Source: Lysobacter_C viscosus | GTDB taxonomy: Bacteria; Pseudomonadota; Gammaproteobacteria; Xanthomonadales; Xanthomonadaceae | Length of the DNA: 64,000 bases | Direction: 5' to 3' | Assembly (NCBI RefSeq): GCF_046600715.1 | Contig: NZ_JBJMAV010000009.1 | Coordinates: forward strand, 36,317-100,316 | Shown here: one piece after another, positions 8,415-16,835 of the stretch | Layout of the letters: every line of letters starts with the position of its first letter | How positions within the stretch are numbered: the first letter of the stretch is position 1 | Program-made: the position numbers and the translations under genes | Notes under the pieces: generated by a model | Told to the model about the DNA's origin: nothing | Database searches by the model: none | Seen by the model: only the letters and a program-made list of their open reading frames with translations

Positions 8415-9408
8415 GCTCGGGCTCCACCCGGTTGCGGCCGGCGCCCTTGGCCCGGTACAGCGCGGCGTCGGCGCGGGCGAGCAGGCTCGCTGCGGTGTCG
8501 TCGGCACGGCAGGTGGCGATGCCGAAGCTTGCCGTGACCTGGCCGACCCCGGGAAACCCATGCGCCGCAATCACCTCGCGGAGTTTGGTGGCGGCGACCA
8601 TCGACGCAGCCGCGTCGGAGTGCCGGCAAACGACCACGAACTCTTCCCCGCCCAGGCGACCCAGCGCATCCGCATCGCGGGAGTGATCGCGCAGCAGTTT
8701 CGCAATGCCCACCAGCACCTCGTCGCCGACCGCGTGGCCATAGGAGTCGTTCACGCGCTTGAAGTGGTCGATATCGAGAAGGATGATCGACACCGCGACC
8801 TCGTATCGCCGGGCGCGGACCAGCTCCTCGTCGAGCAGCTCGTCCAGCTTGCGCCGGTTGTACAGGCCGGTCAGCTTGTCGGTGACCGCGAGCACTTCAA
8901 GCAGCCGGTTCTTCTCCACCAGCTCTTCGGTGCGTGCGGCGACGATCTCCTCCAGCTCCGCGTTCATGCGTCGCAGCGCTTCGTTCTGGCGGATCAGGTC
9001 GCGCTCCTGGCAGAAGGCGCGGATCGCGGCGCGCACGGTGAGCACGATGTCGTCGTTGGCGAAGGGTTTCTCGAGGAACCGGTACAGGTTGGCGTCGTTG
9101 ATGGCGCGCTTCACCCCGGACATGTCGCTCTGGCCGGTGAGCAGGATCTTGACCGTGCTCGGCGATCGTTCGTGCAGTTGCACCAGCAGTTCGTCGCCGC
9201 GCAGCCCCGGCATCATGAAGTCGGTGATCACCAGGCTCAGTTCGCTGCCCTGTGCGCGAAGCTCGGCCTCGATCTCGAGCGCCTCGTCGCCGCTTTCGGC
9301 GAACTCCACCTGCAGCTCGGATCCGAAATGCGTCGACAGCATGCTGCGCAGCGCGCTGAGCACGGTGGAGTCGTCGTCCACGCACAGGATGATGCTGGTC
9401 TCGTCCAT
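8407..9408 (-). CDS. Diguanylate cyclase response regulator (REC-GGDEF, PleD/WspR-like)
   Basis: The 333-residue protein has a receiver domain (Asp11-13, phosphoacceptor Asp63 in VITDFMMPG, Lys in FLEKPF), a helical linker of about 40 residues predicted to coil, and a GGDEF domain with active-site motif GGEEF at 253-257. RDAD, five residues ahead of it, fits the RxxD product-inhibition site. It should make cyclic-di-GMP from two GTP on phosphorylation, with feedback inhibition. It is the first gene of the operon and overlaps the kinase by eight bases. I chose the ATG before DETSIILCVDD. The long upstream in-frame extension is antisense to other genes and is not real. Confidence 0.95.
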   Translation of the reverse strand: MDETSIILCVDDDSTVLSALRSMLSTHFGSELQVEFAESGDEALEIEAELRAQGSELSLVITDFMMPGLRGDELLVQLHERSPSTVKILLTGQSDMSGVKRAINDANLYRFLEKPFANDDIVLTVRAAIRAFCQERDLIRQNEALRRMNAELEEIVAARTEELVEKNRLLEVLAVTDKLTGLYNRRKLDELLDEELVRARRYEVAVSIILLDIDHFKRVNDSYGHAVGDEVLVGIAKLLRDHSRDADALGRLGGEEFVVVCRHSDAAASMVAATKLREVIAAHGFPGVGQVTASFGIATCRADDTAASLLARADAALYRAKGAGRNRVEPEHD

Positions 9409-9759
9409 TGCCACCGGTGGGCGTTGTGAGTGTCGTCCTTTTATACAGGGTCGCGCCCGGTGTCGGCGGCATCGGACCGCGTTTCCGGAAGGTGAGGCCA
9501 TGCACAGCCCGCGTATTGCAGCGGACGCGGCGCGTGAAGTACGGCCGCTGTCGATGTCGTCCGTACGTGGCCCATTGACCGGGTCCCTTCCCGTCGCGCC
9601 GCGAACGGGAAGGGGCGCGTCCCGGCCCGCGGCGTGCCCGGTTGAAGGAAAACCCAGGGCCCGATTTCCACGGGTCAACCCCCCCCGCATCAGCGGTTGA
9701 CACCATGCCAAGCCCCGCTGCCCTAGGATGCTCTCCCTGTTTCCCCACCGGAGCCTCCC
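9409..9759. other. Intergenic region with hairpin, no gene
   Basis: These 351 bases lie between the divergent cyclase and M49-like genes. I see no supported coding sequence. The region carries a 10-bp inverted repeat (CCCTTCCCGT at 9585-9594 with ACGGGAAGGG at 9605-9614, ten-base loop) and a TTGACA at 9697-9702 followed after 21 bases by TAGGAT. That is a wide spacing for a sigma-70 promoter but is correctly placed for the peptidase gene. Confidence 0.5.
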
Positions 9760-11436
9760 ATGCCGCTGCGCCCCCTGACCCTCGCCGTCGCGCTTGCCCT
9801 GTCCGTCGGGCTGGTGGCCTGCCAACCGCAGACCACGACCGAAACCGCCGCCCCCGCGACCACCCCGGCGCCGGCCGAAGCGTCCAGCGAGATCGCCGAC
9901 AAGGTGGCGGCGTACAAGGAGGTCGAGCTGAAGGCCGACCTCTCGCACCTGGCCGAGGGCGACCGCGAGGCGATCGGCTACCTGCTCCAGGCGGGCGAGA
10001 TCATGGACGGGCTGTTCTGGAAGCAGGTCTACGGCGACCGGGACGCACTGCTCGCATCGATTGAAGACCCGGCGACGCGCCGCTTCGTGGAGATCAACTA
10101 CGGGCCGTGGGACCGGCTGGACGGCGACGCGCAGTTCGTCGACGGCGTGGGCCCGCGCCCGCCAGGTGCCGGCTTCTACCCGGCCGACATCACCAAGGAG
10201 GAGTTCGACGCCGCCGACCTGCCCGGCAAGGACAGTCTCTACACACTGGTGAAGCGCAATGACGCCGGCGAGCTGGTGGTGGTGCCGTACCACGAGGAGT
10301 ACGCCGAGGAGCTCGGCCGCGCCGCCGACCTGCTGCGCCAGGCCGCCAAGGTCGCCACCGACGCGGGCTTCCGCCAGTACCTTGGGCTGCGCGCCGACGC
10401 GCTGGTCAGCGGCGAGTACCAGCCCAGCGACATGGCGTGGATGGACATGAAGACCAGCCCGATCGACGTGGTGATCGGCCCGATCGAGAGCTACCAGGAC
10501 GCGCTGTACGGCAAGAAGGCCGCGTTCGAGGCGTTCGTGCTGGTCAAGGACGTGGAATGGAGCGAGCGCCTGGCCAAGTTCGCCCAGCACCTGCCCGCGC
10601 TGCAGCGCGAGCTGCCGGTGGAGGCGAAGTACAAGGCCGAGACGCCGGGTTCGGACGCCGACCTCAATGCCTACGACGCCATCTACTACGGCGGCGACGC
10701 CAACGCCGGCGCCAAGACCATCGCCATCAACCTGCCCAACGACGAGGAGGTGCAGCTGGCCAAGGGCTCGCGCCGCCTGCAGTTGAAGAACGCGATGCGC
10801 GCCAAGTTCGACGCCATCCTGGTGCCGCTGGCCAACGAGCTGATCGTGCCCGAGCAGCGCGAGCACGTCACCTTCGATGCGTTCTTCGAGAACGTGATGT
10901 TCCACGAGGTGGCGCACGGCCTGGGCATCAAGAACACGCTGGACGGCAAGGGCACCGTGCGCGATGCGCTGACCGACCTGGCCAGCGCCTTCGAGGAAGG
11001 CAAGGCCGACATCCTGGGCCTGTACATGATCGGCCAGCTCGGTGAGATGGGCGAGCTTGACGCCGACAAACTGGACGACAACTACGTGACCTTCCTGGCC
11101 GGCATCTTCCGCTCGGTCCGCTTCGGCGCCAGCAGCGCGCACGGCCAGGCCAACATGGCCGCCTTCAATTTCCTGCAGGAGCAGGGCGCCTTCAGCCGCG
11201 ACGCCGCAACCGGCCACTACCGCGTGGATTTCGCCCGCATGAAGCCGGCCGTCGATGCGCTGTCGGCGAAGATCCTCACCCTGCAGGGCGACGGCGACCA
11301 CGCCGGCGCGCGCGCGTTCCTGGACCAGTACGGCAAGGTCGGCCTGGAGCTGCAGTCCAGCCTGGACCGCATCGCCCGGCAGGAGATCCCGGTGGACATC
11401 GTGTTCAAGCAGGGGCGCGAGGTGCTGGGGCTGTAG
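9760..11436 (+). CDS. Dipeptidyl-peptidase III-like (M49-like) metallopeptidase, lipoprotein
   Basis: The 558-residue product starts with a lipoprotein signal (lipobox around VACQ, Cys22) and an Ala/Thr/Pro-rich linker, so it is likely anchored in the envelope. A zinc motif HEVAHG begins at His382, with the second His at 386, and an acidic EEGKAD follows at 412-417, matching the third ligand region of M49 enzymes. Classical DPP III carries HEXXGH; here the motif is a plain HEXXH followed by Gly. Close bacterial relatives are usually annotated as DPP3-family or Zn-dependent hydrolases. Length and domain look complete. It would release dipeptides or act on another amide; the substrate is not known. 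CIA30 follows almost immediately, suggesting co-transcription. Confidence 0.85.
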   Translation: MPLRPLTLAVALALSVGLVACQPQTTTETAAPATTPAPAEASSEIADKVAAYKEVELKADLSHLAEGDREAIGYLLQAGEIMDGLFWKQVYGDRDALLASIEDPATRRFVEINYGPWDRLDGDAQFVDGVGPRPPGAGFYPADITKEEFDAADLPGKDSLYTLVKRNDAGELVVVPYHEEYAEELGRAADLLRQAAKVATDAGFRQYLGLRADALVSGEYQPSDMAWMDMKTSPIDVVIGPIESYQDALYGKKAAFEAFVLVKDVEWSERLAKFAQHLPALQRELPVEAKYKAETPGSDADLNAYDAIYYGGDANAGAKTIAINLPNDEEVQLAKGSRRLQLKNAMRAKFDAILVPLANELIVPEQREHVTFDAFFENVMFHEVAHGLGIKNTLDGKGTVRDALTDLASAFEEGKADILGLYMIGQLGEMGELDADKLDDNYVTFLAGIFRSVRFGASSAHGQANMAAFNFLQEQGAFSRDAATGHYRVDFARMKPAVDALSAKILTLQGDGDHAGARAFLDQYGKVGLELQSSLDRIARQEIPVDIVFKQGREVLGL

Positions 11437-11439
11437 GGG

Positions 11440-12024
11440 GTGAGTCCCACGCGCCTGCCTTTTCTGCCCACCATCGCGCTGCTGTGCGGCCTGGCCATGC
11501 CGGCCGCGGCCGCGCCCCGGGAGCCCGACGTGCGAACACTGGTGAACTTCGACGGCGATCCAGACGAGCCCCGGTGGGTGGCGGTCAACGACGGGGTGAT
11601 GGGTGGGCAGTCGAGCGGCGGCCCGGCGTTGGGTGACGGCGTCCTGGAGTTCAGCGGCACGCTGTCGCTGGCCAACAACGGCGGTTTCTCTTCGGTGCGA
11701 AGCGTCGGTCGCGGGTTCGACCTCGGCGACGCCTCCCACGTGCTGTTGCGGGTGCGCGGCGACGGCCGCCGCTACCGGCTGCGCCTGGCCACCGATGCGC
11801 GCCATCGCGGCATGCCGGTGTCCTATGGCGCCGGCTTCGATACCTCCGCCGGCGAGTGGACCCGGGTGCGCCTGCCGCTGTCGACGCTGGCCCCGACAGT
11901 GCGCGGCCGGGCCCTGCAAGGCCCGCCGCTGGACCCCTCGCGCGTGCGCGAGATCGGCCTGCTGATCGCCGACAAACGCGAGGGCCCGTTCCGGCTTGTC
12001 GTCGACTGGATCGCCGCGGAGTAG
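11440..12024 (+). CDS. CIA30 family protein, secreted
   Basis: The 194-residue protein has a cleavable-looking signal peptide (about residues 1-24, ending PAAAA) and one CIA30/NADH:ubiquinone oxidoreductase intermediate-associated domain. The typical VNDGVMGGQS motif lies near residue 50. The fold is a carbohydrate-binding-like beta sandwich. In bacteria such proteins are uncharacterised and not linked to complex I. The start is a GTG three bases after the peptidase stop codon, supporting translational coupling. No catalytic residues can be assigned. Confidence 0.82.
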   Translation: MSPTRLPFLPTIALLCGLAMPAAAAPREPDVRTLVNFDGDPDEPRWVAVNDGVMGGQSSGGPALGDGVLEFSGTLSLANNGGFSSVRSVGRGFDLGDASHVLLRVRGDGRRYRLRLATDARHRGMPVSYGAGFDTSAGEWTRVRLPLSTLAPTVRGRALQGPPLDPSRVREIGLLIADKREGPFRLVVDWIAAE

Positions 12025-12150
12025 CCGGGACCAGACACTGCGCCGGCTCCGGCCATGAACCTGTTGCGCTGGGCCGGCACGGACCGGGTCGATCAAGCGG
12101 GCGCGGAGGGATGCGGGTCACGGCGTGCCGCGGCAACGCCTGGCGGTAGC

Positions 12151-13047
12151 TCAGGCGGCGGCATCCAGCAGCTGCAGGTAAGCGTGCTCGAGGTTCACCG
12201 GGTTGAGGGCCAGCGAACGCAGCTCCAGTCCCTCGAAACTGTGCACGGTGGCTGCGAGCGACTGGGCGCTCGGCAGCAGCACCCCCAGGCGTCCGCCGTA
12301 CTCACGGCTGCGCAGGCCCAGCGCGTCGGCACGCGCGCGCAGCGGTTGCAGGTCGGCGGCGTCGAGCACGGCGATCTGCTCGGCGGGGACGGTGGCGCGA
12401 ATCCCCGCCGGCGTGTCTTCGACCAGCAATCGGCCCCGGTGCAGGATGCCGATCCGGTCGCAAAGCTGCTCGGCTTCATCCAGGTGGTGGGTGGTCAGCA
12501 GCACGGTGGTGCCGCGGTCCCGCTGGCGGCGGATGACCTGCCACAGGGCATGGCGCGCGGCGAGGTCGACCGATGCCGTGGGTTCGTCGAGGATCAGCAG
12601 CCGCGGCCGGTGCACCACGCCGATTGCCACGTGCAGGCGACGTCGCCAGCCGCCCGACAGCTCGACGGCCGGCTGATCGGCATAAGGCACCAGTTCCAGC
12701 TCCTGCAGCACCTGTTCGACGCGTGCACGGCGCGTGGTCCGGTCCAGCCCATACAGGCAGGCGAAGAACTCCAGGTTCTGCCGGCAGCTCAGGTCCGGAT
12801 ACAGCGCGACATCCTGGGTCACCACGCCCAGCCACGCGGCACCGGCCACGGTCGCCGGCGACCCGTCGACCTCGATGCTGCCGGCCTCGGCCTGCAGGCG
12901 GCCGCAGATGAGGTTGATGCTGGTCGACTTGCCGCACCCGTTGGGCCCGAGCAACCCGTAGATCTCGCCGCGCCCGACCCTGAGGTCGAGCCCGTCAAGC
13001 ACAGGGCGCCCGCCGAATGACTTGCGCACCTGGCGCAACGCGATCAC
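12151..13047 (-). CDS. ABC transporter ATP-binding protein
   Basis: This 298-residue subunit has Walker A GPNGCGKST (about 34-42), VVTQDVALYP Q-loop, signature ELSGGWRRRL, Walker B LLILDEPTASVD and switch His in LLTTHHLDEAE. A carboxy-terminal tail of about 90 residues is typical of ABC-2 exporters. The signature reads SGGWRRR rather than the more common SGGMRQR. The GTG start overlaps the permease stop by four bases (GTGA), so permease and ATPase are made together. A much longer in-frame extension upstream lies over the permease and is discarded. The transported substrate is unknown. Confidence 0.92.
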   Translation of the reverse strand: MIALRQVRKSFGGRPVLDGLDLRVGRGEIYGLLGPNGCGKSTSINLICGRLQAEAGSIEVDGSPATVAGAAWLGVVTQDVALYPDLSCRQNLEFFACLYGLDRTTRRARVEQVLQELELVPYADQPAVELSGGWRRRLHVAIGVVHRPRLLILDEPTASVDLAARHALWQVIRRQRDRGTTVLLTTHHLDEAEQLCDRIGILHRGRLLVEDTPAGIRATVPAEQIAVLDAADLQPLRARADALGLRSREYGGRLGVLLPSAQSLAATVHSFEGLELRSLALNPVNLEHAYLQLLDAAA

Positions 13048-13820
13048 AGCACGCCCCCCGCGCGCTCGCGCTGCAGCAGGCCGGCGTACGCGCGCGCGCC
13101 GAGCAACAACGCCCCGAGGCAGGTGACCAGCAGGAACGCGAAACTGGAGCCGACGTCGGCGAGGCTGGCGCCGTGCGCGGACACTTCGCGAAGCGCGTGG
13201 TTCATGTGGTAAACGGGATTCATGTGGGTCATCGCCAGCAGCGACGGCGGCAGCACATCGACCGAGAAGAAGGTGCCGCCCAGCACCAGCAACGGCACTC
13301 CGATCGCAGCAACCGGGCTGGTGACTTCCTCGGACCGCTTGGCAAGCACGGCGCCAAAGTAGAACCCGATGCCGATGTAGGCCAATGCGCTCATCAGCAC
13401 CAGCGCGGTGCCCAGGGCGAAGCTTCCGTGGAAGCGGCCGCCGAAGACGCCGGCGATGCCGTAGACCACCAGCGCCTGCCAGCCGGCAACCAGCAGGAAC
13501 GCCGTGGCGACGCCGGCGAAGTAGGCGCTCGGCGCCAGCGGCGACAACAGCAGCCGGCGCAGCGTGCCGTGTTCGCGCTCCCCGACCAGCAGCGTGAGCG
13601 GTCCGCTCAGCATGCTGAAGAACAGCGCGGCGCCCACCAGGATGCCCGGCGCCGTGCTGTCGAACGAGGTCGCGGTGCTGCGGCCGCCGGCATAGATCAT
13701 GCCGAACAACAGCAGCATCAGCGCCGGGAACACGGTCCAGAAGATGAGGTTGCGCCGGCTGCGCAACAGCTCCAGTACCACCCGTCCCACCACCGCTCGC
13801 CACTGCGACATCCAAAGCAT
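13044..13820 (-). CDS. ABC-2 type transporter permease
   Basis: The 258-residue protein has a cytoplasmic amino end (MLWMSQWRAVVGRVVLELLRSR) and about six membrane helices. A conserved region near RLLLSPLAPSAYFAG precedes the central helices, as in ABC-2 permeases of drug, polysaccharide or antibiotic exporters. It is the first gene of the pair and its stop overlaps the ATPase start. The pair faces the CIA30 gene convergently. Confidence 0.9.
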   Translation of the reverse strand: MLWMSQWRAVVGRVVLELLRSRRNLIFWTVFPALMLLLFGMIYAGGRSTATSFDSTAPGILVGAALFFSMLSGPLTLLVGEREHGTLRRLLLSPLAPSAYFAGVATAFLLVAGWQALVVYGIAGVFGGRFHGSFALGTALVLMSALAYIGIGFYFGAVLAKRSEEVTSPVAAIGVPLLVLGGTFFSVDVLPPSLLAMTHMNPVYHMNHALREVSAHGASLADVGSSFAFLLVTCLGALLLGARAYAGLLQRERAGGVL

Positions 13821-14128
13821 GCTGAATCTCCTGCGTCAGCCTGCACAATAGGCCGGCGTGACCCGGCCCACAGGTGCGGGTAGTCAGCGCTCCAGGGTGC
13901 CGAAAGTCACCTCGGGGCACCCGGCCTGGCGGTCGAAGTTTCGTTGCGGCGGGTGGCCGACCATGTCCCGGCGGCGACACCCGCCGGCGCAAGGGCCGGT
14001 GATCCGAATCCGCTGGCCACATGGGGCCGGCGTTCGCGTTTGATCATCAGACCCGAGCCAGGAGTGGGCATGCACGTTGATCCGCGAAGCATCCGTGATG
14101 CCGTTGCCGCTGCACCGATGGCGATGGC
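13821..14128. other. Divergent intergenic region containing a possible leader ORF
   Basis: These 308 bases lie between the ABC permease and the DUF418 gene, which point away from each other. The only coding signal I support is the 20-codon ORF at its right end, listed separately. The rest is GC rich with scattered short inverted repeats and no clear promoter hexamers. Confidence 0.4.
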
Positions 14129-14132
14129 ATGA
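14070..14132 (+). CDS. Possible 20-residue leader peptide coupled to the DUF418 gene
   Basis: A 20-codon ORF (starting MHVDPRS, ending APMAMA) has a good ribosome binding site, AGGAG, about six bases before its ATG. Its stop overlaps the DUF418 ATG by four bases (ATGA). The DUF418 gene itself has no visible ribosome binding site, so this ORF could supply ribosomes by coupling. The peptide resembles nothing I know and has no membrane segment. It could be a chance ORF. Confidence 0.4.
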   Translation: MHVDPRSIRDAVAAAPMAMA

Positions 14133-15448
14133 CCGCGCCTGCCGGTAGCCCGCCTTCGGGCCGCCCGTCCGCCGCGACTCCCCCCCCGTCCGCGGAGGGC
14201 CCCGATGGGCGCGGCGAGCCGGTCGACGCCGCGGGGCGCCTGCATGTCCTCGATGCACTGCGCGGGTTCGCCCTGTTCGGCATCCTGCAGGCCAACGTGC
14301 TCACGTTTTCGGGACTGTTCTTCCTGGCGATGGTGGGGGACGTGGATCCATCGCCGCTGGACACGGCCGTGGGTTTCGTCATCGAGGCACTGGTCCACGG
14401 CAAGTTCTACTCGCTGTTCTCGCTGCTGTTCGGCATCGGCTTCTGCCTGTTCCTGCAACGGGCCGAAGCAAACGGGCGCGCGACCTTGCCCCTGTTCCGC
14501 CGCCGGCTCTGGCTGCTGCTGGGCATCGGGGTATTGCACGCGACCCTGATGTGGTCCGGCGACATCCTCATGCTGTATGCGCTGGTGGGCTTCGCCCTGG
14601 TCCCGTTCCACCGCCTGCGGTCGCGCACGGTGCTGGCGTGGGCGGCGGGCCTGCTGGCATTGCCGGTACTGGCTTATGCGCTGATGTGGGGCGCCGGCAT
14701 GGCCGACCCGCTTGGGCCACCGGCGGTCGATCCGGCCGACGCCGCTCCCGCTGCCGGGGGCGGGTTCGACCCGATCGCCTTCATGATCGCCGGCTTCCGT
14801 GGCGGCTACCTCGACGTGCTGCAGGCAAACCTGGTGCAGTTGGCCGGGCGATGGGTGGACCTGCTGGTCACCCTGCGCCCGGCGAAGGTGCTGGGGATGT
14901 TCCTGCTGGGGCTGTGGATCGGCCGGCACGGCGTGGCACGCGACCTCGACGCCCATGCCCCGCTGATTCGGCGCGTGGCGTCGTGGGGGCTCGGGCTGGG
15001 CCTGCCGCTGAACGTCGCCGCGGCGTGGCTTGCGGCCGATGCGACGCCGTACCTGCCCGGTTCCCCGGCAGGGATGGCGGAAGTGCTGATCGCGGCGATC
15101 GGCGTGCCGCTGCTGGCGCTGGGTTACGCGGCCGGCATTGCGCTGCTGGTGCGGTCACCGGCGACGTCGCGCGTGCCCATGGCGCTGGCACCGGTCGGGC
15201 GGCTGGCGCTGACCAACTACCTGCTGCAGTCGCTGGCGTGCATGTTCGTTTTCTACGGCTTCGGGCTCGGGCTGTACGGGCAGGTCGGCACCGCCACGGC
15301 AGCGGGTATCGCGCTGCTCATCTTCGCCGTCCAGCTGCTGCTGAGCCGGTGGTGGTTGCGCCACTACCGGTACGGCCCGGCGGAGTGGGCCTGGCGACGG
15401 TTGACCTACCGCGTGCCTGTCGCGCTGAAACGGACCGCGGCCGCGTAG
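14129..15448 (+). CDS. DUF418 domain-containing membrane protein
   Basis: The 439-residue protein has a Pro/Ala-rich cytoplasmic start, then RLHVLDALRGFALFGILQAN, the hallmark opening of DUF418/DUF405 (YeiB-like) proteins. About ten membrane helices follow, and the carboxy-terminal part carries the conserved GRLALTNYLLQS segment and the ending WAWRRLTY. Relatives are putative transporters or acyltransferase-like membrane proteins without proven function. The length is typical. It has weak ribosome-binding signals of its own and overlaps the small upstream ORF by four bases. It stands alone; the next gene is convergent. Confidence 0.88.
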   Translation: MTAPAGSPPSGRPSAATPPPSAEGPDGRGEPVDAAGRLHVLDALRGFALFGILQANVLTFSGLFFLAMVGDVDPSPLDTAVGFVIEALVHGKFYSLFSLLFGIGFCLFLQRAEANGRATLPLFRRRLWLLLGIGVLHATLMWSGDILMLYALVGFALVPFHRLRSRTVLAWAAGLLALPVLAYALMWGAGMADPLGPPAVDPADAAPAAGGGFDPIAFMIAGFRGGYLDVLQANLVQLAGRWVDLLVTLRPAKVLGMFLLGLWIGRHGVARDLDAHAPLIRRVASWGLGLGLPLNVAAAWLAADATPYLPGSPAGMAEVLIAAIGVPLLALGYAAGIALLVRSPATSRVPMALAPVGRLALTNYLLQSLACMFVFYGFGLGLYGQVGTATAAGIALLIFAVQLLLSRWWLRHYRYGPAEWAWRRLTYRVPVALKRTAAA

Positions 15449-15475
15449 CGGCCCCTACCCGGTGCTGCGCGCGTG

Positions 15476-16030
15476 CTACCAGACCAGGTCATCGGGCACC
15501 TGGAACTGCGCGTAATAGGCATCGTCCTCCGAACTGGGTGCGTCGGGGGGTGCGTCGGTTGCCTGGCCGTGGTCGAGCACGATCATCCCGGGGTCGCGCT
15601 CGCGGACCTTCTCGCCGGCGGCGCGCGGCAGCAGTTCGTAGCGCTCGCCCAGCCGGGCGATGACCAGCGCGCCGGTGGCCAGCAGTCTGCGCTGGGCGTC
15701 GTCGACCAGCAGCACGCGGATGGCGCCGTCGGCGGTGAAGCGGTACTCGCTCTCGCCGGTACGCGGCACCTTCTTGTCGGTGATGATCTGCCGTGCCTGC
15801 GCCCGCAACTCGGCGACGCGGGCCTGCGCCTTGCGTTCGGCGGCAAGGGCGCGGTCGCGCTCGGCCTTCTCCGCGCGGGCGCGCTCCACCTGCTGCGCGA
15901 TCTCGTCCGGCTTGGCCGGTCCCTTGGCGTGGAGCGCCCGGTTCTGCTCGCGCGCCGCGTCGGCAACCTGTGACTTCTTGACCAGGCCGGCCTTGAGCAG
16001 CTGCGCCTGGAGCGGGGTGGGCTTGGCCAT
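15476..16030 (-). CDS. DUF2058 family protein (YaiL-like)
   Basis: This 184-residue protein starts MAKPTPLQAQLLKAGLVKK, the typical opening of DUF2058 nucleoprotein/polynucleotide-associated proteins. A highly charged helical region rich in Arg, Ala and Glu (about 35-85) follows, then a beta-rich part with YRFTADGAIRVLLVDD and LARLGERYELLP-like segments. E. coli YaiL is uncharacterised but associates with nucleic acid. The start is set at the Met before AKPT; an upstream Met would add a Thr/Arg-rich 12-residue stretch. It is convergent with DUF418 and divergent from the metallopeptidase. Confidence 0.88.
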   Translation of the reverse strand: MAKPTPLQAQLLKAGLVKKSQVADAAREQNRALHAKGPAKPDEIAQQVERARAEKAERDRALAAERKAQARVAELRAQARQIITDKKVPRTGESEYRFTADGAIRVLLVDDAQRRLLATGALVIARLGERYELLPRAAGEKVRERDPGMIVLDHGQATDAPPDAPSSEDDAYYAQFQVPDDLVW

Positions 16031-16169
16031 GGCGTGGGTTCGCGTGGTGGAGGTGCGGGCGGTCATGATAGCGGCGGCGCCGCGTGCGACGTCGCGTGGG
16101 CCCCGTCGGCCGATGGCGAACGCAGGCCGGCGCCCGGCCCCTTCCCGAATACTGCGAGTTTTCGAGCGG

Positions 16170-16703
16170 ATGCAGCCCCTGAAATACCTTGCCGGCTACC
16201 CCGCGCACCTGCAGGACAGGGTGCGCGCGCTGATCGAGCAGGACCGGCTCGGTACGGTGCTGGCCGACAAGTACGGTCAGGCCCACGCGATCCGCAACGA
16301 CGGCCAGCTCTACGGCTACGTGCAGGCGCTGAAGGACCGCCACCTGCGCAAGGCGGTGCCGCTGGGCAAGGTGGTGTACGACACCAAGTTGCAGGTGGTG
16401 AAGCACGCGCTGGGCACCCACACCGCCATCTCGCGGATGCACGGTGGCAGGCTGAAGGCCAGCCGCGAGATCCGCATCGCCAGCGTGTTCCGCGACGCGC
16501 CCGCCGACTTCCTGCGGATGATCGTGGTGCACGAGCTGGCGCACCTGAAGGAGCCCGACCACGACAAGTCCTTCTACCAGCTGTGCACGCACATGGAGCC
16601 GGACTACCACCAGCTGGAATTCGACCTGCGTCTGTACCTCACGCACCTGGAGGTGTCGCGACAAGGGCTGTCCCCCGGGCACGGCGCCGGCGTACCGCCG
16701 TAG
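16170..16703 (+). CDS. YgjP-like (DUF45, M48-type) metallopeptidase
   Basis: The 177-residue protein carries the zinc motif MIVVHELAHLKEPDHDKSFY, with HELAH and a downstream His, as in YgjP/SprT-like peptidases. A basic central part (SREIRIASVFRDAP) precedes it. Size fits the family (150-250 residues). E. coli YgjP is a predicted metal-dependent hydrolase with no proven substrate. The in-frame stretch upstream overlaps the antisense DUF2058 gene, so I set the start at the Met before QPLKYLAG. It is a single gene, 32 bases before the promoter of the hybrid kinase. Confidence 0.85.
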   Translation: MQPLKYLAGYPAHLQDRVRALIEQDRLGTVLADKYGQAHAIRNDGQLYGYVQALKDRHLRKAVPLGKVVYDTKLQVVKHALGTHTAISRMHGGRLKASREIRIASVFRDAPADFLRMIVVHELAHLKEPDHDKSFYQLCTHMEPDYHQLEFDLRLYLTHLEVSRQGLSPGHGAGVPP

Positions 16704-16736
16704 GTCCGCGGCCACGAAACACCACCCCACCGCTGA

Positions 16737-16765
16737 TTGCCCCGCACGGTGCGCAGGGCTAGATT
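16737..16765 (+). promoter_or_regulatory. Predicted sigma-70 promoter of the PAS hybrid kinase
   Basis: TTGCCC and TAGATT are separated by exactly 17 bases. The predicted transcript would begin near 16772, about 64 bases before the GTG start. This rules out the more upstream in-frame ATG as the translation start. Confidence 0.45.
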
Positions 16766-16835
16766 CGCAGGCTGTGGAATCCCTCGCGCGCCCCTGCCGT
16801 CCGTCCGCCCCGTTTGCACTGCGGGGACAGGCGTC

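Noticed and set aside
9409..12096. In-frame upstream extension of the cyclase gene
   Set aside because: It covers the M49-like and CIA30 genes on the other strand and has no protein-like composition. The Met before DETSIILCVDD starts the receiver domain exactly.
13048..14022. In-frame extension of the second ABC ATPase
   Set aside because: It overlaps the permease on the same strand in another frame. The GTG overlapping the permease stop is the natural start.
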